Positions 11,601 to 23,762 of a stretch of 64,000 nucleotides of DNA are shown one piece after another; positions within the stretch are counted from its first letter, which is position 1; every line of letters begins with the position of its first letter. A program made the position numbers and the translations under genes. A model generated the notes under the pieces. The model was not told where the DNA came from and did no database searches. It saw only the letters and a list, made by a program, of their open reading frames with translations. Origin of the DNA: Hirundichthys speculiger (lineage: Eukaryota > Chordata > Actinopteri > Beloniformes > Exocoetidae); contig JAGFBZ010000817.1 in the NCBI GenBank assembly GCA_018398805.1, positions 2,784,501-2,848,500 of the forward strand. The letters are read 5' to 3'.

Positions 11601-14171
11601 CATCAATTGCATTGCTTCTGTCAAAAGTTGGGGAATTTTTAACTTTTCCTGTGTCAATGCATGCGGCCAATCAAGTTCCGGCTACATAGCTAGAGCTAGT
11701 CAATGAAACCGTACATGGATTTGGGACTAATATGCAACATATTTGTGTAGTGAGGAGAAAGAAAATTCGATTAGCTGTTTTTAGTATGACATAGAAATGT
11801 CAGAAACACAATGCAGCTGCAGGAATCCAGCATGACACGTCAAATTCCACCATAAACAGGTAGTCCTTCTTCACTAAAATAATACTTCAATAGATTGCTG
11901 AAGGGAAATCACACAATACAGTACAGTGCGGCATTTCATGTCATTGCACTTTTCAAGCTATTGTCTTGAAATGAAACGCATATCTGTGTTTCATTTTGAC
12001 TTTAAAGCATAGTACCCCTGATGGGTAGTCATTTCAGTTTGCACCAAATACCCGTTAGACCTTCAATCTTGCCTCCACTTTATGACAAGGGTCAATTAAT
12101 TAGAAAATCTAAGCATGATAACCTGCTAGTATCTATTATTCTCAAAGATGTGCTATCATGTCAGCACGCTAGGATGCATCTGATAATATTTAGCTCAAAA
12201 CACTGCAGTGCCAAATTAACTTCAAAGACCCTATAGCATGGTTGTAGCTGCTCAACTGCTTTCTTAATTTCAAAATAATGCAATCGTTCCCTCTGGCTCC
12301 CCCCTACTCACCCCACAATTTTTACAACCACCCCAACCCTACACCCATGCTGCTCCCATTTTGGCTTTCTAACAAGACCATTGGGCATATCCTCGAACCT
12401 TCAGGGGCTCATTAGTTTGTCTATTGGTTTCAACGAGCCTCAGTGGCAAGCATGGAGCAAACCCAGGCCAAGACTTCAAACACACAAAGGCCAACCTGCT
12501 CCTGGGGAAGAATGTCACAGCTGCTTCAGTGAGCATGGGGTAAAAACAACTCAAAACAGATATCTAAAAAGTTCTGCATTTCTGTTGAAACAGCTCAGTG
12601 TTTATAGATCACCAGTTATGTTAAATCTAATTTCTAACTTTTCAAAGAGAGTGTGTTAGGAGGTGGGCACACGCTGACTGAGTAGAAAGCTGTGGCCTGA
12701 CAGGCAGGGGAGATTTTCAGCTGACAGCTGACAGGGAAGATGGAAGCCCTGCTGGAAGCGGGGTGTTAAGATGCTGTTTCTGCTGCTGCTGCTTGATATT
12801 TCCTCCAGCCTGAGGGAAGACGAATCGGCTGCTGCTTCTCAGTATGGACAGGGAGGAGCTTTAAGAGGGTCAAAAAACAAAAACATCTTATCAGCAGTAA
12901 TGTTACCAGTTCAAACAGCTCAAAAATTGACAGCATGGTTGTTTTACATGCGCTGAGGGATCTAGACTTGAAGTGGAGTTTTCATATTGAAGAAGAGATG
13001 AAATCTGACTTTTTACGGGGCAGCCCGAGGCTGATGATGATGTGTTGTAATGGATCACATCTGGTCTATTACAAGACTTTGTTCCAAAATGTTGTCTTTT
13101 AAGTATTTAGGAGAAACGGTTAATTCATCTGTGTGCCATGCATATATGGACTTCTGTATCACTGCTGCGAGGATCTGAATGAGGGATAGATGGAATTGGG
13201 AACAGAAGGAGACAGAGAGGGGGCTGTTGACGACAGGCCAATCTGTCAGCACTCATGTCAAAGACAAATGGTCCAATCTACACACATTCAAGTCTTCTGT
13301 GCTTGCTTATGGGGGCAGTGGCTGCATCTGGGGTGTGACTCTTGCCATTTCGGACTTGCGGAAAAACAACCAATAATTGGTATATTTGTACTAGAAAGAA
13401 AACAAAAAGCTTGAAACAGGTAATTGATAGAAATTTTTGAAAATCAAAATGATAAATAAGGTTAAATATACTGCACATACAAATTAACAAGTGATAACTG
13501 TAATTTATCAGCATTAAAAAACCTTAAAGTATCCAACATGTAAGTCACTGGACTCACTGGAAGAAAGAGGGCAAAGTATAGATTATAAAGCAACAGCCAC
13601 CCATCTGTCTGCTGTTGTCCACAGAATGAGCCAGACAGTTATAAGCTTACCCAGTCAAGACACTACTCTTTCAACAATACCCTTTCAACTTTCACTACAC
13701 AGTCAAGCTGCGCTATCCAGTCTGGTAGTGCACAATATCGACAGCTTTGGTTTCCAATTCTTTTAATAAGAGTTTATTGTGCCATTCTAGTTGTATTTCT
13801 TTTATAATATTAATCATAAAAAGCACCCAGAGATGCTCTTTTAAACAATGAAAGTCACATGCTTTCCCCTAAATAGCCTTGTTTTGTGTCAGTTTTTGTG
13901 TCTGCTAGTAGATAGACGCGTTAGCAGTAGCAGCTTTGGTGCGCTAGCAGTTTGGAAAGCCTTAGGCTATGGTACTTTTATCTCCAGAAGACATGACACA
14001 ATGCCAGGGACATTTAAAATACTGTCATCTAAATTAGACATATTGTTATCTTCTTTGTATGTTGCAACTGAGGTAGCAAGCCAGACTAAGTACTTGACCA
14101 TATGGTTAAGATAAAATCATTACAGTACGTCATTTCCCTTTCAAACACTTAATGACGACATAATCTAACTA
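8690..14171. other. Long non-coding stretch, no gene seen
   Basis: All open frames are short (at most 92 codons), overlap in several frames and show no domain. Apart from the repeat at 11583-11745 I recognise nothing specific. CT- and A-rich patches occur (12290-12360, 10650-10700). Confidence 0.5.
11583..11745. repeat. Unclassified dispersed repeat, copy 1
   Basis: This segment is clearly similar, in the same orientation, to 17932-18093: both contain 'tcaaaagttgggg[g]att', an 'a[a/t]tttt' stretch, 'gctacat/cagct', and 'gtacatgga' in order. Neither copy has an open frame or an obvious terminal repeat. The family was not recognised. Confidence 0.65.
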
Positions 14172-15353
14172 GAAAAGCACTCGGAGAGCGCAGACCTCCG
14201 CCAAGCGCAACAGCTCCCACATATAGCGATTTACACCATAAATATTACTCGTACATCCGTCTTCTGGATCAGATCCGGATCAGCCTTTGAAATTTGACAG
14301 AGGTTTCCATTGTCAATCCTTGAGTCAAATTTCATGAGTTTTGGGCAATAATTAACGGAGACACTGGCCATGGTTACATGATGTTTTTTAATTCGGAATT
14401 AATTATTCCAAATTAAATAATTCAGAATTAAACTATTTTCCTTCAAGTTTACATGGAAATAGTAATTCCAAATTGAGGTTTACATGGAAAACATGTTTGA
14501 TCGGCATGTTTGATCGGCTTTATCCAATTCTGCCTAAGGTCTGGGGGTTGGGAAGGGTTCTGATTGGATAGGGGGGCAGACGTCTTTACGTATTTACGTC
14601 TACCGGAAGAAAACAAACTCGATTAGCAACAACATGGACGACTACATTATTAGCATCAGCTGCTACAACTTTGAAAAGCTCACAATTTTTTTGTTTCCTG
14701 CCATCTGTTATTTTAATTATTTCCAGTTCCTCCAAGCTATTTATTAAATAAATTGTCTCTGCTCTTGACCACCGTTCACTGCATGCTGCCATCTTGAAAC
14801 TTTGTTATGAAAACAAGCCCACCGCCGAATATAAGCATCATCACAACAAATGGGCAAGGGAACGAGCATGCACAGAAAGACCGGAATTAATTTAAAGCGG
14901 AATGAGCGTATACATGACCGCGGAATTATTCTATTCGGATTTAAAATCAGAATAAACCTGCCACTTACTTTGGAATTAAGTTTAATTTGGAATGGACATT
15001 TTCATTTGGAATTAGATATTTACATGGTAATTTTTAATCATTTTAAATCAGATTTAATTTTAATTCTGAATTAAAGAGGAATTAAACTTCCCATGTAAAT
15101 GCACTGAGAAACAAAATTTTTGGCCCCATTTACCACAATGTTATCAAAAATTTGATAGTGATCCAGAATCCAGGACTTCTTCTGGATCACACCCAAAATG
15201 AAATCAATTCTTCCTTTTCACATTTCCGACAACTCCTGAAAATCTCATCAAAATCCATCCATGACTTTTTGAGTTATCTTGAACACAGACAGACAAACAA
15301 AAAAACAGACAGATAAATGCTGGCAAAAACATAACCTCCTTGGCAGAGGTAAT
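14172..15353. mobile_element. Dispersed teleost repeat, interrupted by an inserted element
   Basis: The outer element begins near 'gcactcggagagcgcagac' and ends at 'acctccttggcagaggtaat'; the terminal pieces acctccgccaag and cttggcagaggt are mutually inverted. Its two halves (14172-14366 and 15102-15353) join into one continuous known-type fish repeat when the middle 735 bases are removed. No protein is encoded. Confidence 0.7.
14367..15101. mobile_element. Non-autonomous DNA element nested in the 14.2-15.35 kb repeat
   Basis: The insert is bounded by cactg on both sides (14362-14366 and 15102-15106). Its ends are inverted repeats of the type ccatggttacatg / catgtaaatg, and both arms are full of 'aattc(c/g)gaatt' motifs (14390-14480 and 14880-15080), making a large imperfect palindrome. 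There is no transposase. A 5-bp duplication plus AT-rich palindromic arms does not settle the superfamily. Confidence 0.7.
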
Positions 15354-17601
15354 AATGTCCCTTTCTTCAGAGCTTTTTAAGAATCTGAACCCAATTTTAT
15401 ATGAAAGACAACTGATTTTATGTAGGCTGTACTGACCTCGCAGGGTAAATCTAAAAATTGCAGCATACTTCCGACTTCCACAGGTTAATTGGGAAACCTG
15501 TGCTTCCTGTGACACTACAGTCATGTTCAATTTCAAGTGCTATCATAGACAAAAGAATACGTAGATGCTGCATTGATGGTGTCAGCTCATTGCTGTGATA
15601 CATCTGCACATCCGCCATATTGCAACTGCCAGGCCTGCTGTGAACACATACCAAGAGGATGTAAGAACAGAATCATTTGATTGTTACTATTTTCAATGAA
15701 CACATTTATGTAATTCAAAATTATCACAATTAGAGTGATCAATAAATCAACTGCAAATGACAGTTGACTGTGAAACGAGGCAAGACAGGGATATAGATTT
15801 CCTCTTTAAAAGATGGTGTTTAAAGTACTGATATAAATATTATAAACATTATCATAACACCATCATACAATATTAGCTGAATATATTACTAATAGTACTA
15901 TTATAAACTTTTAATATTTTATTATAAACAGGTTTTTATAACCTGTTTTACATAAAAATTATAATAATTATAACAATAAGTGGATATGGAGAATGGAAGA
16001 TTACTCAGATTAATATATTTATTGACAAATTCTTTTTATCTTGGCTAACACGTAACAGTGCTTTCAGCTTTTTTTTATTTATATTTTTTTTAATAAAACT
16101 GTAAAAAAAATATAAAACTACCGGCATTCTGTTGTTCTTTGCATTATTCATAATTGACACAAAATGTCTGCAAATATGTTGTTTTGTAGATGTGGTGCAC
16201 CCAGAAAGACATACCACGATAGACAAATCTTGTTACAGCTGTACACCAGAATGAAATAAAACATCACGTACAAAATCAAAAGATATTAATAGAGCACAGA
16301 TGGATATCAATGAAAGTTTTCTTTTTTTCTTTTGGGCCGCACAGAAAATGTAGGCTATTTATTCATTCACTTGAATATTCAAAGGAGTTAACAACATTGT
16401 CCATTTACTCACATTAATGTAGCGTGTCTTATTCCATCAGATATGTTGTTTGAGGAAGTTTAATGGGTAAAATGGAGAACCTGGAATTAAAACACAACCA
16501 TCCTGGAGGAATCCAATTCTTACCTCCTCTATGGAGGCTCTATAAATTGTTTATTTATTTGCCTAATTGCCTGTTAGTGATAAACTTTCTACAAAGATCC
16601 AAATCTGGAGCCAGGATACTTTTTTTTTTCCTGCATTCAACCTTGATAAAATTAGGTGTATCATGTTTCATCATAAAGATAATGATTGACTGAGGTCTTT
16701 TCCAACACCTGAAGGTGTTTATTTATAGTTTAACTGCCTCAATATCACACTTTGTAACTGTTTAATTCATATAACAGAAAGATAGCTGTGTATAAGCTAT
16801 GTACTAAAATCAATAAGCATGTGGTGGGAAAACAGAGTCGAGGACATTCAAAAAGGCAGACACACATAAACACACACAGAGCACTAAATACATGTTGGAC
16901 AACATATTGGCTGAAGTAGCTCAGTACATATTTTCAGAGCTCACTCATTTTGTCAGTCTCTTGGACATCCTGGAAAAGTCCTCTGGCAGGTTCCTCTGAG
17001 CCCCTCCTGACATCATGGTTGACCAGGAATACATGCCAAAAAAAAAAAAAAAAACATCTTTGCCACTTCAAAATTGATCTTTGTCAGTGGTTACAGTGGC
17101 TAATAATGTAAAAGCTGACGTGAAGATATGATTAGATATACAAGACATCACACTTCACATTACTAGTGGAAAAACGCCTGATGAAAAACAAATGAGTCAC
17201 TGTGATTTCTCAACCATGCCGAAAGAAATCATTAAAACAACTAAACCGAAAATCATTTTATATGTTTATAGAAAAATTCACTTGTCCAGTAAGAACAATG
17301 AGAGATCTGCGTCCAGCTTCATCCAGTTTTCTCTTTTGGCTCTCGTCACTGAGTGAAAGCCTGGTTAAGATTTACTCTTGCTCGGTCACTCTCAAGTTTT
17401 CTCCTTCTTGCTTTCTTGGTCGTTACTTTCTTTGGCTTCTTTTCTGCTGTGCAAAACTGAACTAGCTCTGTGACCTGGCCTCAACTCATTGTTGATTTAT
17501 GACATGGAGCCATAAAGTGATATGAAGCTGTCGCAATACCATCATGTCCTGGGATGTATAACGTTGCTTTGTCAGTTTGTGCTGACAGCGGGTCCAGATG
17601 G
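15354..17601. other. AT-rich non-coding stretch, no gene seen
   Basis: Very AT-rich between 15.8 and 16.1 kb, with an A-run at 17038-17054. Open frames are short and low in complexity. Nothing was recognised as host gene or transposon. Confidence 0.5.
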
Positions 17602-17609
17602 GTCTAAGA

Positions 17610-17835
17610 CAGGGGTGTCAAACTGATTCCTGAAAGGGCCGTGTGGCTGCAGGTTTTTTGTTCCAACCATGCAGAAACACAGCTGAACTTGTTTCATTCA
17701 ATCAACTGAACTGGTTCAGACCTTTAGTGAACACAACTAGTTGATTGACTAAAACAAGTCAGCTGTGCTGCTGCATGGTTGGAACAAAAACCTGCAGCCA
17801 CACCGGCCCTTTCAGGAATCAGTTTGACACCTGTG
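17610..17835. mobile_element. hAT-type MITE with perfect 8-bp target duplication
   Basis: The 226-bp element has long inverted arms (caggggtgtcaaactgattc at the left; the right end reads gaatcagtttgacacctgtg). It is flanked by gtctaaga at 17602-17609 and 17836-17843, an exact 8-bp duplication. The near-perfect arm match over about 60 bases and the intact duplication suggest a comparatively recent insertion. It has no coding capacity and must have been moved by a hAT transposase in trans. Confidence 0.92.
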
Positions 17836-17931
17836 GTCTAAGAGGTGACTCAAATAGCCGTGTTGCATGTGTCGTCTGCGTCTCCATAGACTTTGAATGG
17901 AGGTGGTGTTATCCGTTGTTGAACTAAACTG

Positions 17932-18093
17932 TGTGCTTCCTGCGTCATGTCGACTCCATTGCCATCAAAAGTTGGGGGATTTTCAATTTTTCCCCATTTC
18001 AACACATGTATCAGCCAACTAAGTTGCAGCTACACAGCTAAAGCTAACCAGTTAAGTTGTACATGGAGCCAGGACCAATTTCTTAACATGCGA
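17932..18093. repeat. Unclassified dispersed repeat, copy 2
   Basis: Pairs with 11583-11745 in direct orientation. It ends where a second repeat-like sequence starts ('ttaaaggtggggtaggtg', 18094 onward, the style of a fish MITE terminus), so one may have inserted beside the other. Confidence 0.6.
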
Positions 18094-18519
18094 GTTAAAG
18101 GTGGGGTAGGTGTTCTTTTTTGCAGCACTTTTTACAATATTGCCTGAAAACCTTTTCACATTTCCATTGCACCCACTGAAATAAAATGTTTGCAAAAAAA
18201 AACCAAAATGTTTTGGTCCAGTCTAGAGGGTATACTCAGAGAAAAACTCTGACCAATCAATGTACTGATCATCTTTACATTTATTGGCTGCCTAATACGT
18301 CCATCAAATATCAATGCACTCCCACCCACCCCTCCCTCCCTGCAGTTCATGTAGTCATGAATCGTGTGAAGGTGTCGAATTTTGCTTAGTGACTCCCCAA
18401 TTGACTTGGAGGTTAAGACATTTTTACAACACTGTCCAAGATTTACTTGATCAGTGTCTTGTTCTGTCACTTCCTCATTTTTCTTCTCCATCATTATGTT
18501 CTTGAGTCTCTTAGTTACC

Positions 18520-18974
18520 TCTGCCATGATGTTCCATGCCATTGGCTTCCCATAAAATTTCAAATCAAAGGCCCTTAATGGCCTAGGTCCTCGTTATCTA
18601 CAAGACCTGATAGCACATTATGCTCCTAATAGAGCTCTCCGCTCTCAGAGTGCAGGATTACTTGTCGTTCCTAGAATATCTAAAAGTAGATTTGGAGGAC
18701 GGGCCTTCTGCTACCAGGCACCTTTATTATGGAACCAGCTACCAATTTGAGTTAAAGAGGCTGACACCACCTCCCCCTTTAAAACTAAAATACAAAAAAA
18801 AAACATTTGTTTAGTTAATCCTACAGTTAGCCTAAACAATAGTGTGCAAGGGCTATTCGTTATAGCTATAGTTATTGGAGCTAAGACTAGCTCTCTGTTG
18901 CAGCTCTGTAAAGCGCGTAGAGACAATTGGCATTGTAACAGACGTAATACAAATAAAATTGAATTGAATTGAAA
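18520..18974 (+). mobile_element. 5'-truncated L2-type LINE, 3' end
   Basis: The plus strand translates, with a few defects, into the C-terminal tail of a LINE ORF2: KALNGLGPRYLQDLI, then RSQSAGLLVVPR and FGGRAFCYQAPLLWNQLP, a hallmark block of L2-like fish LINEs. It is followed by a short 3' UTR ('ttgtaacagacgtaatacaaataaaa') and a tail of aattg repeats ending near 18974, the typical L2 3' terminus. Truncation at the 5' side is normal for target-primed insertion. Inactive. Confidence 0.85.
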
Positions 18975-20264
18975 TCCACTTTAGCTAGTTTCGTACATGT
19001 CGGACATAGTGCCATAAAGCAATACACAGTTGTCAGAAGATGGCCGAGGGGAGAGTCCCAAGTTACTTTGGCTGGTTTTGTTGATAACAGGGATGGGAGG
19101 CCAAGATAACTTGACAACACTTACTAAAAGTGAACAAATATTCACTCAAATGAAAATGAAATTATTTATTCATATGGAAAAAACTGTTTTATGCTGGTTT
19201 AAATTCAAAAGAATGTGATTGTATTACATTTTGTTTACATTTTTTCTTTAATCTGGTAGACACTTGAATTACTTTACACTCACAGTTACCATTCCACCAT
19301 ACATTGTAATTCAGTACACCATTCTGTTCAAAAAAATTACAATAGTACTCTAAAATAACAGTCACTGCTGTCATCTTCTTTCCAGGTGTATTACTTTTAT
19401 TTTATGGTAATTTCTTTGCAAAATACTGGATGTAGCGTGTGGCGATGCTGAAAACTAAAACAAATGTAACCAATTTCCCACCATAGATCAGAAATAAAAG
19501 GAGCAAATTGAAACATTTGTCTTTCCAACATGCCTCGGAAGACAAGAAAACTATGACCCTGGAAATTTGCAATATTGCCCAATACATTTTTTTTTTTTTT
19601 TGTTCTTTCGCCTCTTCCTCTCCATGAGCTCGAGTTGATTGTATCTTCAGGGTACAGTCGCCTTATGTTTGTGCAACAGACCTGACCTCTGGAGCCCTGC
19701 AGCACCTCATCCTTCACATGATAAACCCAAAAAAGGAAACCTGGAACCAAAGTGAATAATTGGCTGAGACACATTCCCACTGGCCAAAAAAAAGAGATGG
19801 TCTCCACTGTTTTTGCTTGTGCATCCCTGCCAGTTTGTGTGTTACCCACTGCCTCCTGCCAAAGAGACGCCTTTTGTCTGTTCCAGTGCATTTCTGTGAA
19901 TCTATCTTTAGATGGCATTCAGTATGATGGGTCCAGTTTTCTGAATGGTTCCAGGATTGTGAACATTATGAGTCTCTTGAGGCACTGACGTTTTGAGGTG
20001 TGTGTGTCCCATTTCCTGGACCTTTTTCCGAATAAAGTTCCCCACATGGGCAGCCCATTTCACTATACAGAAGCTACTTTTCTGTGGATGGTTTATTACT
20101 GAGACAGAACAAAGACCTTCTCTATAATACAGAGGCAACAGGAGGAGGGCTGGACTCTTTTTGACAAGTTGAAAGGATCATCTTATCTACTTCGGTAGTG
20201 AAATATAATCTCCCATTTTCTGCTGCAAAACCATTCTCTAACTTTATAACTGTATAGTAGAGGT
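18975..20264. other. Non-coding stretch with one long uninformative frame
   Basis: A 173-codon minus-strand frame (19397-19918) is open here, but it contains a run of lysines from a T-tract, has no domain and no recognised homologue, and its composition matches the neighbouring non-coding DNA. I do not call it a gene. Confidence 0.5.
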
Positions 20265-20269
20265 CTTCC

Positions 20270-20571
20270 TGTCATGGCTTGGTCGGCCATGGCAGCCCTG
20301 TGTGTATATGTCTGTGTCAAGTTGGCATCTTTCCCTGTCTTTAGTGGTTCCTGTTTTACTTTGAAGGGTCTGTCTTGTCTTCATTGTTTTCTGCTTTGCT
20401 TCCTCCCTCTTGTTACCTTGATTCCCTGCACCTGCCTCTCGTTTGTTCCTCTGTGTATTTAAGTCCTGTCTTTTCCCTTTTTGGATTTTGTGTCTTGGTG
20501 TTAATAAACTCCTTTTGTTTTTTGCACTCCTGCTCCTGGGTCCTTCCTACCATCCTTCTGCAAACATGACA
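20270..20571 (+). mobile_element. Solo LTR of a retrotransposon (plus orientation)
   Basis: The 302-bp unit starts TGTCATGG and ends CATGACA, i.e. TG...CA with short inverted ends. It contains 'gtgtatttaagtcctg' (TATA-like, about 20452-20468) and 'ttaataaactcc' (poly(A) signal, about 20501-20513) in the order expected of an LTR. Flanks are cttcc (20265-20269) and cttca (20572-20576), a 5-bp duplication with one mismatch. No internal retroelement sequence adjoins it, so the internal part was lost by LTR-LTR recombination. It is clearly related to the LTR at 34482-34886. Confidence 0.85.
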
Positions 20572-20576
20572 CTTCA

Positions 20577-21340
20577 GAACAACCCGACAACCTGAAAACC
20601 CGAGGTTCCAACCCGAATTGGGTCTCGGGTCCATTTACAAGACGTGACTCCAGATTCAGGAATCAGTACAGTTAGTCTCAGGTCCAGTCGGTGCTCTCTG
20701 ACAGGCTGGGTCCTACCCAAGAGAGGTAAAGATATTGGTGGTGGAAGTGTCACCCCCCGTCCCCTTCCATCCAATAGGGTGCAAAATGTCAAGCAGAAAG
20801 TAAACAAAATTAAACAAAAGTAAACAAACAGTAGTTTAGTTTAGCCTACGTCAGGACTCGGGGCAGTTAAATGATTATTCATTAACGTGGTGTGTTGGTC
20901 ATAAAACAATCGTGTTGCCATAGTGTGTTGTTACCGGTTATGCCCGGCAACTGTAAAGCAAAACGGATCGCAAACGTGATGAACGTTGGATGAGAGAATA
21001 TGTTCACGACACGTCCTGACCGGTTTCAACTCATTGCACCAGTTGGGGTTAAATAACTTGTTGCCAGCTGAAAGATAATGCAGTAATTATCCAATAGGAG
21101 GCTCGTATCTATTTACTTAGTTCAATCCAGGTGGTGACTTTTTTTTGGCCAGCCAGTGTATTATCTTAGTAATTGTTGCTGTTAACATGTAGGGGAGAGT
21201 GAGCACTGGAGTCAAGCTCATTAATCTGATAAATTTAGCAACGACTTAATTCAGTAAAGGGCAATTTGTACAAGAAAAACATAAATTGCAACTTCTCCAT
21301 CATTCTTGTTCAAAACAACGGCTAATTAAGTTATAGGAAA
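20577..21340. other. Non-coding stretch, repeat-like
   Basis: The first 150 bases ('acccgacaacctgaaaacccga', 'gggtctcgggtcc') look like a fish dispersed repeat rich in CCCGA motifs, into which the neighbouring LTR seems to have inserted. The rest is unassigned. No coding feature. Confidence 0.4.
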
Positions 21341-22797
21341 TACAGTGCCTTGTGTAAGTATTCGCCCCCCTTGAACTTTTCAACCTTTTGTCACATTTCA
21401 GGCTTTAAACATAAAGATTTTTTGTCAGGATCAAAAATTAGTTGGACACAATTGTGAAGTGGAACAAAATTTATTGGATATTCTAAACTTTTTTCACAAA
21501 TAAAAAACAGAAAAGTGGGGTGTGCGATATTATTCAGCCCCCTTGCTTTAATACTTTGTAGCGCCACCTTTTGCTGCAATTACAGCTGCAAGTCTCTTGG
21601 GGTTTGTCTCTATCACAGGTTCTGGATTGGATTCAGGTCTGGACTTTGACTTGGCCGTTCTAACACCTTGATACATTTATTTGTGAACCATTCCATTGTA
21701 GATTTGTCTTTATGTTTTGGATCATTGTCCTGTTGGAAGATAAATCTCTGTCCCAGTCTCAGGTCTTTTGTAGACTCCACCAGGTTTTCTTCCAGAATGG
21801 TCCTGTATTTGGCTCCATCCATCTTCCCATCAATTTTAACCATCTTCCCTGTCCCTGCATGAAGAAAATCAGGCCCAAACCATGATGCTGCCACCACCAT
21901 GTTTGACAGTGGGGATGGTGTGTTCAGGGTGATGAGCTGTGTTCGCCTTTACTCCAAACATATCGTTTTGCATTGTGGCCAAAAAGTTCGATTTTGGTTT
22001 CATCTGACCAGAGCTCCTTCTTCCACATGTTTGGTGTGTCTCCCAGGTGGCTTGTGGCAAACTTTAAACAAGACTTTTTATGGATATGGATATCTTTTTA
22101 TGAGAAATGGCTTTCTTCTTGCCACTCTTCCATAAAGGCCAGATTTGTACAGTGTACGACTGATTGTTGTCCTATGGACAGACTCTCCCACCTCAGCTGT
22201 AGATCTCTGCAATTCATCCTGAGTGATCATCTTGGCTGCATCTCTGATCAGTCTTCTCCTTGTTCCAGATGAAAGTTTAGAGGGACGGCCGGGTCTTGGT
22301 AGATTTGCAGTGGTCTGATACTCCTTCCATTTCAATATGATTGCTTGCACTGTGCTCCTTGAGATGTTTAAAGCTTGGGAAATCTTTTTGTATCCACATC
22401 TGGCTTTTAAATTCTCCACAACAGTATCTGGGACCTGCCTGGTGTGTTCCTTGGTCTTCATGATGTTCTCTGCACTTTAGACAGGACCCTGAGACTATCA
22501 CAGAGCATCATCATCAGGACAACATTGGATCATTCAGAGATCCTCACTGGACTTCTGGAGTCAGTTTGCTGCACTGAAAGTAAAGGGACCCAATGATATT
22601 GCACGCCCCACTTTTCAGTTTATTTGTTAAAAAAAATGTAAAATATCCAATAAATTTCATTCCACTTCACAATTGTGTCCCACTTGTTGTTGATTCTTGA
22701 CAAAAAAATGAAATTTTATATCTTTATGTTTGAAACCTGAAATGTGGCAAAAGGTTGAAAAGTTCAAGGGGGCCGAATACTTTCACAAGGAACTGTT
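21341..22797 (-). mobile_element. Near full-length Tc1/mariner transposon
   Basis: The left end is TA plus cagtgccttgtgtaagtatt, the right end is the inverse (…aatactttcacaaggaactgtt), and the terminal inverted repeats extend for roughly 100 bases or more (cttgaacttttcaacctttt is seen at both ends). The interior carries a transposase on the minus strand, annotated separately. The right-hand TA is mutated (TT). The length is slightly below that of intact Tc1 elements because of an internal deletion in the 3' part of the transposase. Confidence 0.92.
21613..22461 (-). pseudogene. Tc1-like transposase, frameshifted and internally deleted
   Basis: Transposases of this family bind their inverted repeats through paired helix-turn-helix domains and cut and paste DNA with a DDE/DDD catalytic triad. 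The N-terminal part (22461-22078) is open: ISQALNISRSTVQAIILKW is the first helix-turn-helix and PRPGRPSKLSSGTRRRLIRD the GRPR-like AT-hook and second DNA-binding region. The middle continues in other frames, where the first catalytic region is degenerate (VRWNQN). The last open part (21900-21613) holds the second catalytic box QQDNDPKH and ends QSPDLNPIQNL; the final acidic region after it is missing, and the sequence jumps to 'ETPRDLQL'-like remains before the left repeat. At least two frameshifts plus the deletion make it non-functional. Family assignment is firm; subfamily is not determined. Confidence 0.9.
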
Positions 22798-23762
22798 GCA
22801 ATCCATTGGGTCTTGACTCGTCTCCTCTTTAACATATGTAGTTGCAGAGGCAGTTATTAGATTATTAGATATTATTACTCTGGATGCATCATCATTAAAA
22901 AAGTGAACCATTACATTCAGTATTTTTTTCATGTTTTGGTTGGTTGCTTCAACAACATTCAGAGAAAACATCCATCCTTGGAGCTGATCAAACAGATGTT
23001 TCTTGAATCTGGAGCTATGTCATGTGTGTTCATATAACTGGCCTGCTAAGTGGAAACGGACAGTTTTGTAAAGCGTTTTTATCAACCACTACTTTTTTAC
23101 ACTAATCTACGAGTGCTTGAGCAACCGTAAATGGTAAGTCGCGTTCTACAGTGAACGAGCACACGCGTATTTTCAAGTCGGAAATACGATCGGTCGCTGT
23201 GGATGTTTCTCCAGTAAACGACTTGTGTGTCGGAGCCGGGGGACAGCCGCTTTATGCCCGGCGTCTCTTACATGACGGCGAAGAGCTTTTTTCTTTTTTT
23301 TTTTTGCTGCTCTAGACTAACTTCTTGTAGCACAACACACAAAATCAGGTACCAGGCTTCCTTAGCTTCTGGCAGCAGCTCCCAACCGGCTCTCGTCCCC
23401 GCCCCTTTCCTCTGTCCAGGACCAGTACCAGTTGAATTTTGCCTCCATTCTTCTGAATGCGGAAGAAAAAGCCACTGGCTTGCCTCGCCTGCGTTCAAGA
23501 CCACTCAGAGATAACGTGTTTCTGTGCATGTGTGTTTTTTCCCTCAATCATAGTCAAACGCCAGAGATCCGGCATGGTGCCGGAATACTTTAAGCCCTGC
23601 AAATACAACAATACATCATTCAATACATTTTATTTACTATTCAAATGAGAGAAAGAACCATTTTCACAGAAGTGGTCAGAACTTAGGACCCATAGAGCCA
23701 GCTACAGTGTACAAATCAGGGCAAAGAACAAACTCAAACGAGTAGAGAGGCCTGTGACTCAG
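22798..23762. other. Non-coding stretch with a GC-richer block
   Basis: From about 23100 to 23600 the sequence is clearly richer in CG than its surroundings and has overlapping frames on both strands (60-95 codons) without domains. It could be the remaining 5' side of the adjacent pogo element or an unrelated insertion. Not assigned. Confidence 0.4.

Noticed and set aside
19397..19918. 173-codon minus-strand open frame
   Set aside because: No domain, signal peptide or recognised homologue; it contains a lysine run from a T-tract, and its composition matches neighbouring non-coding DNA.
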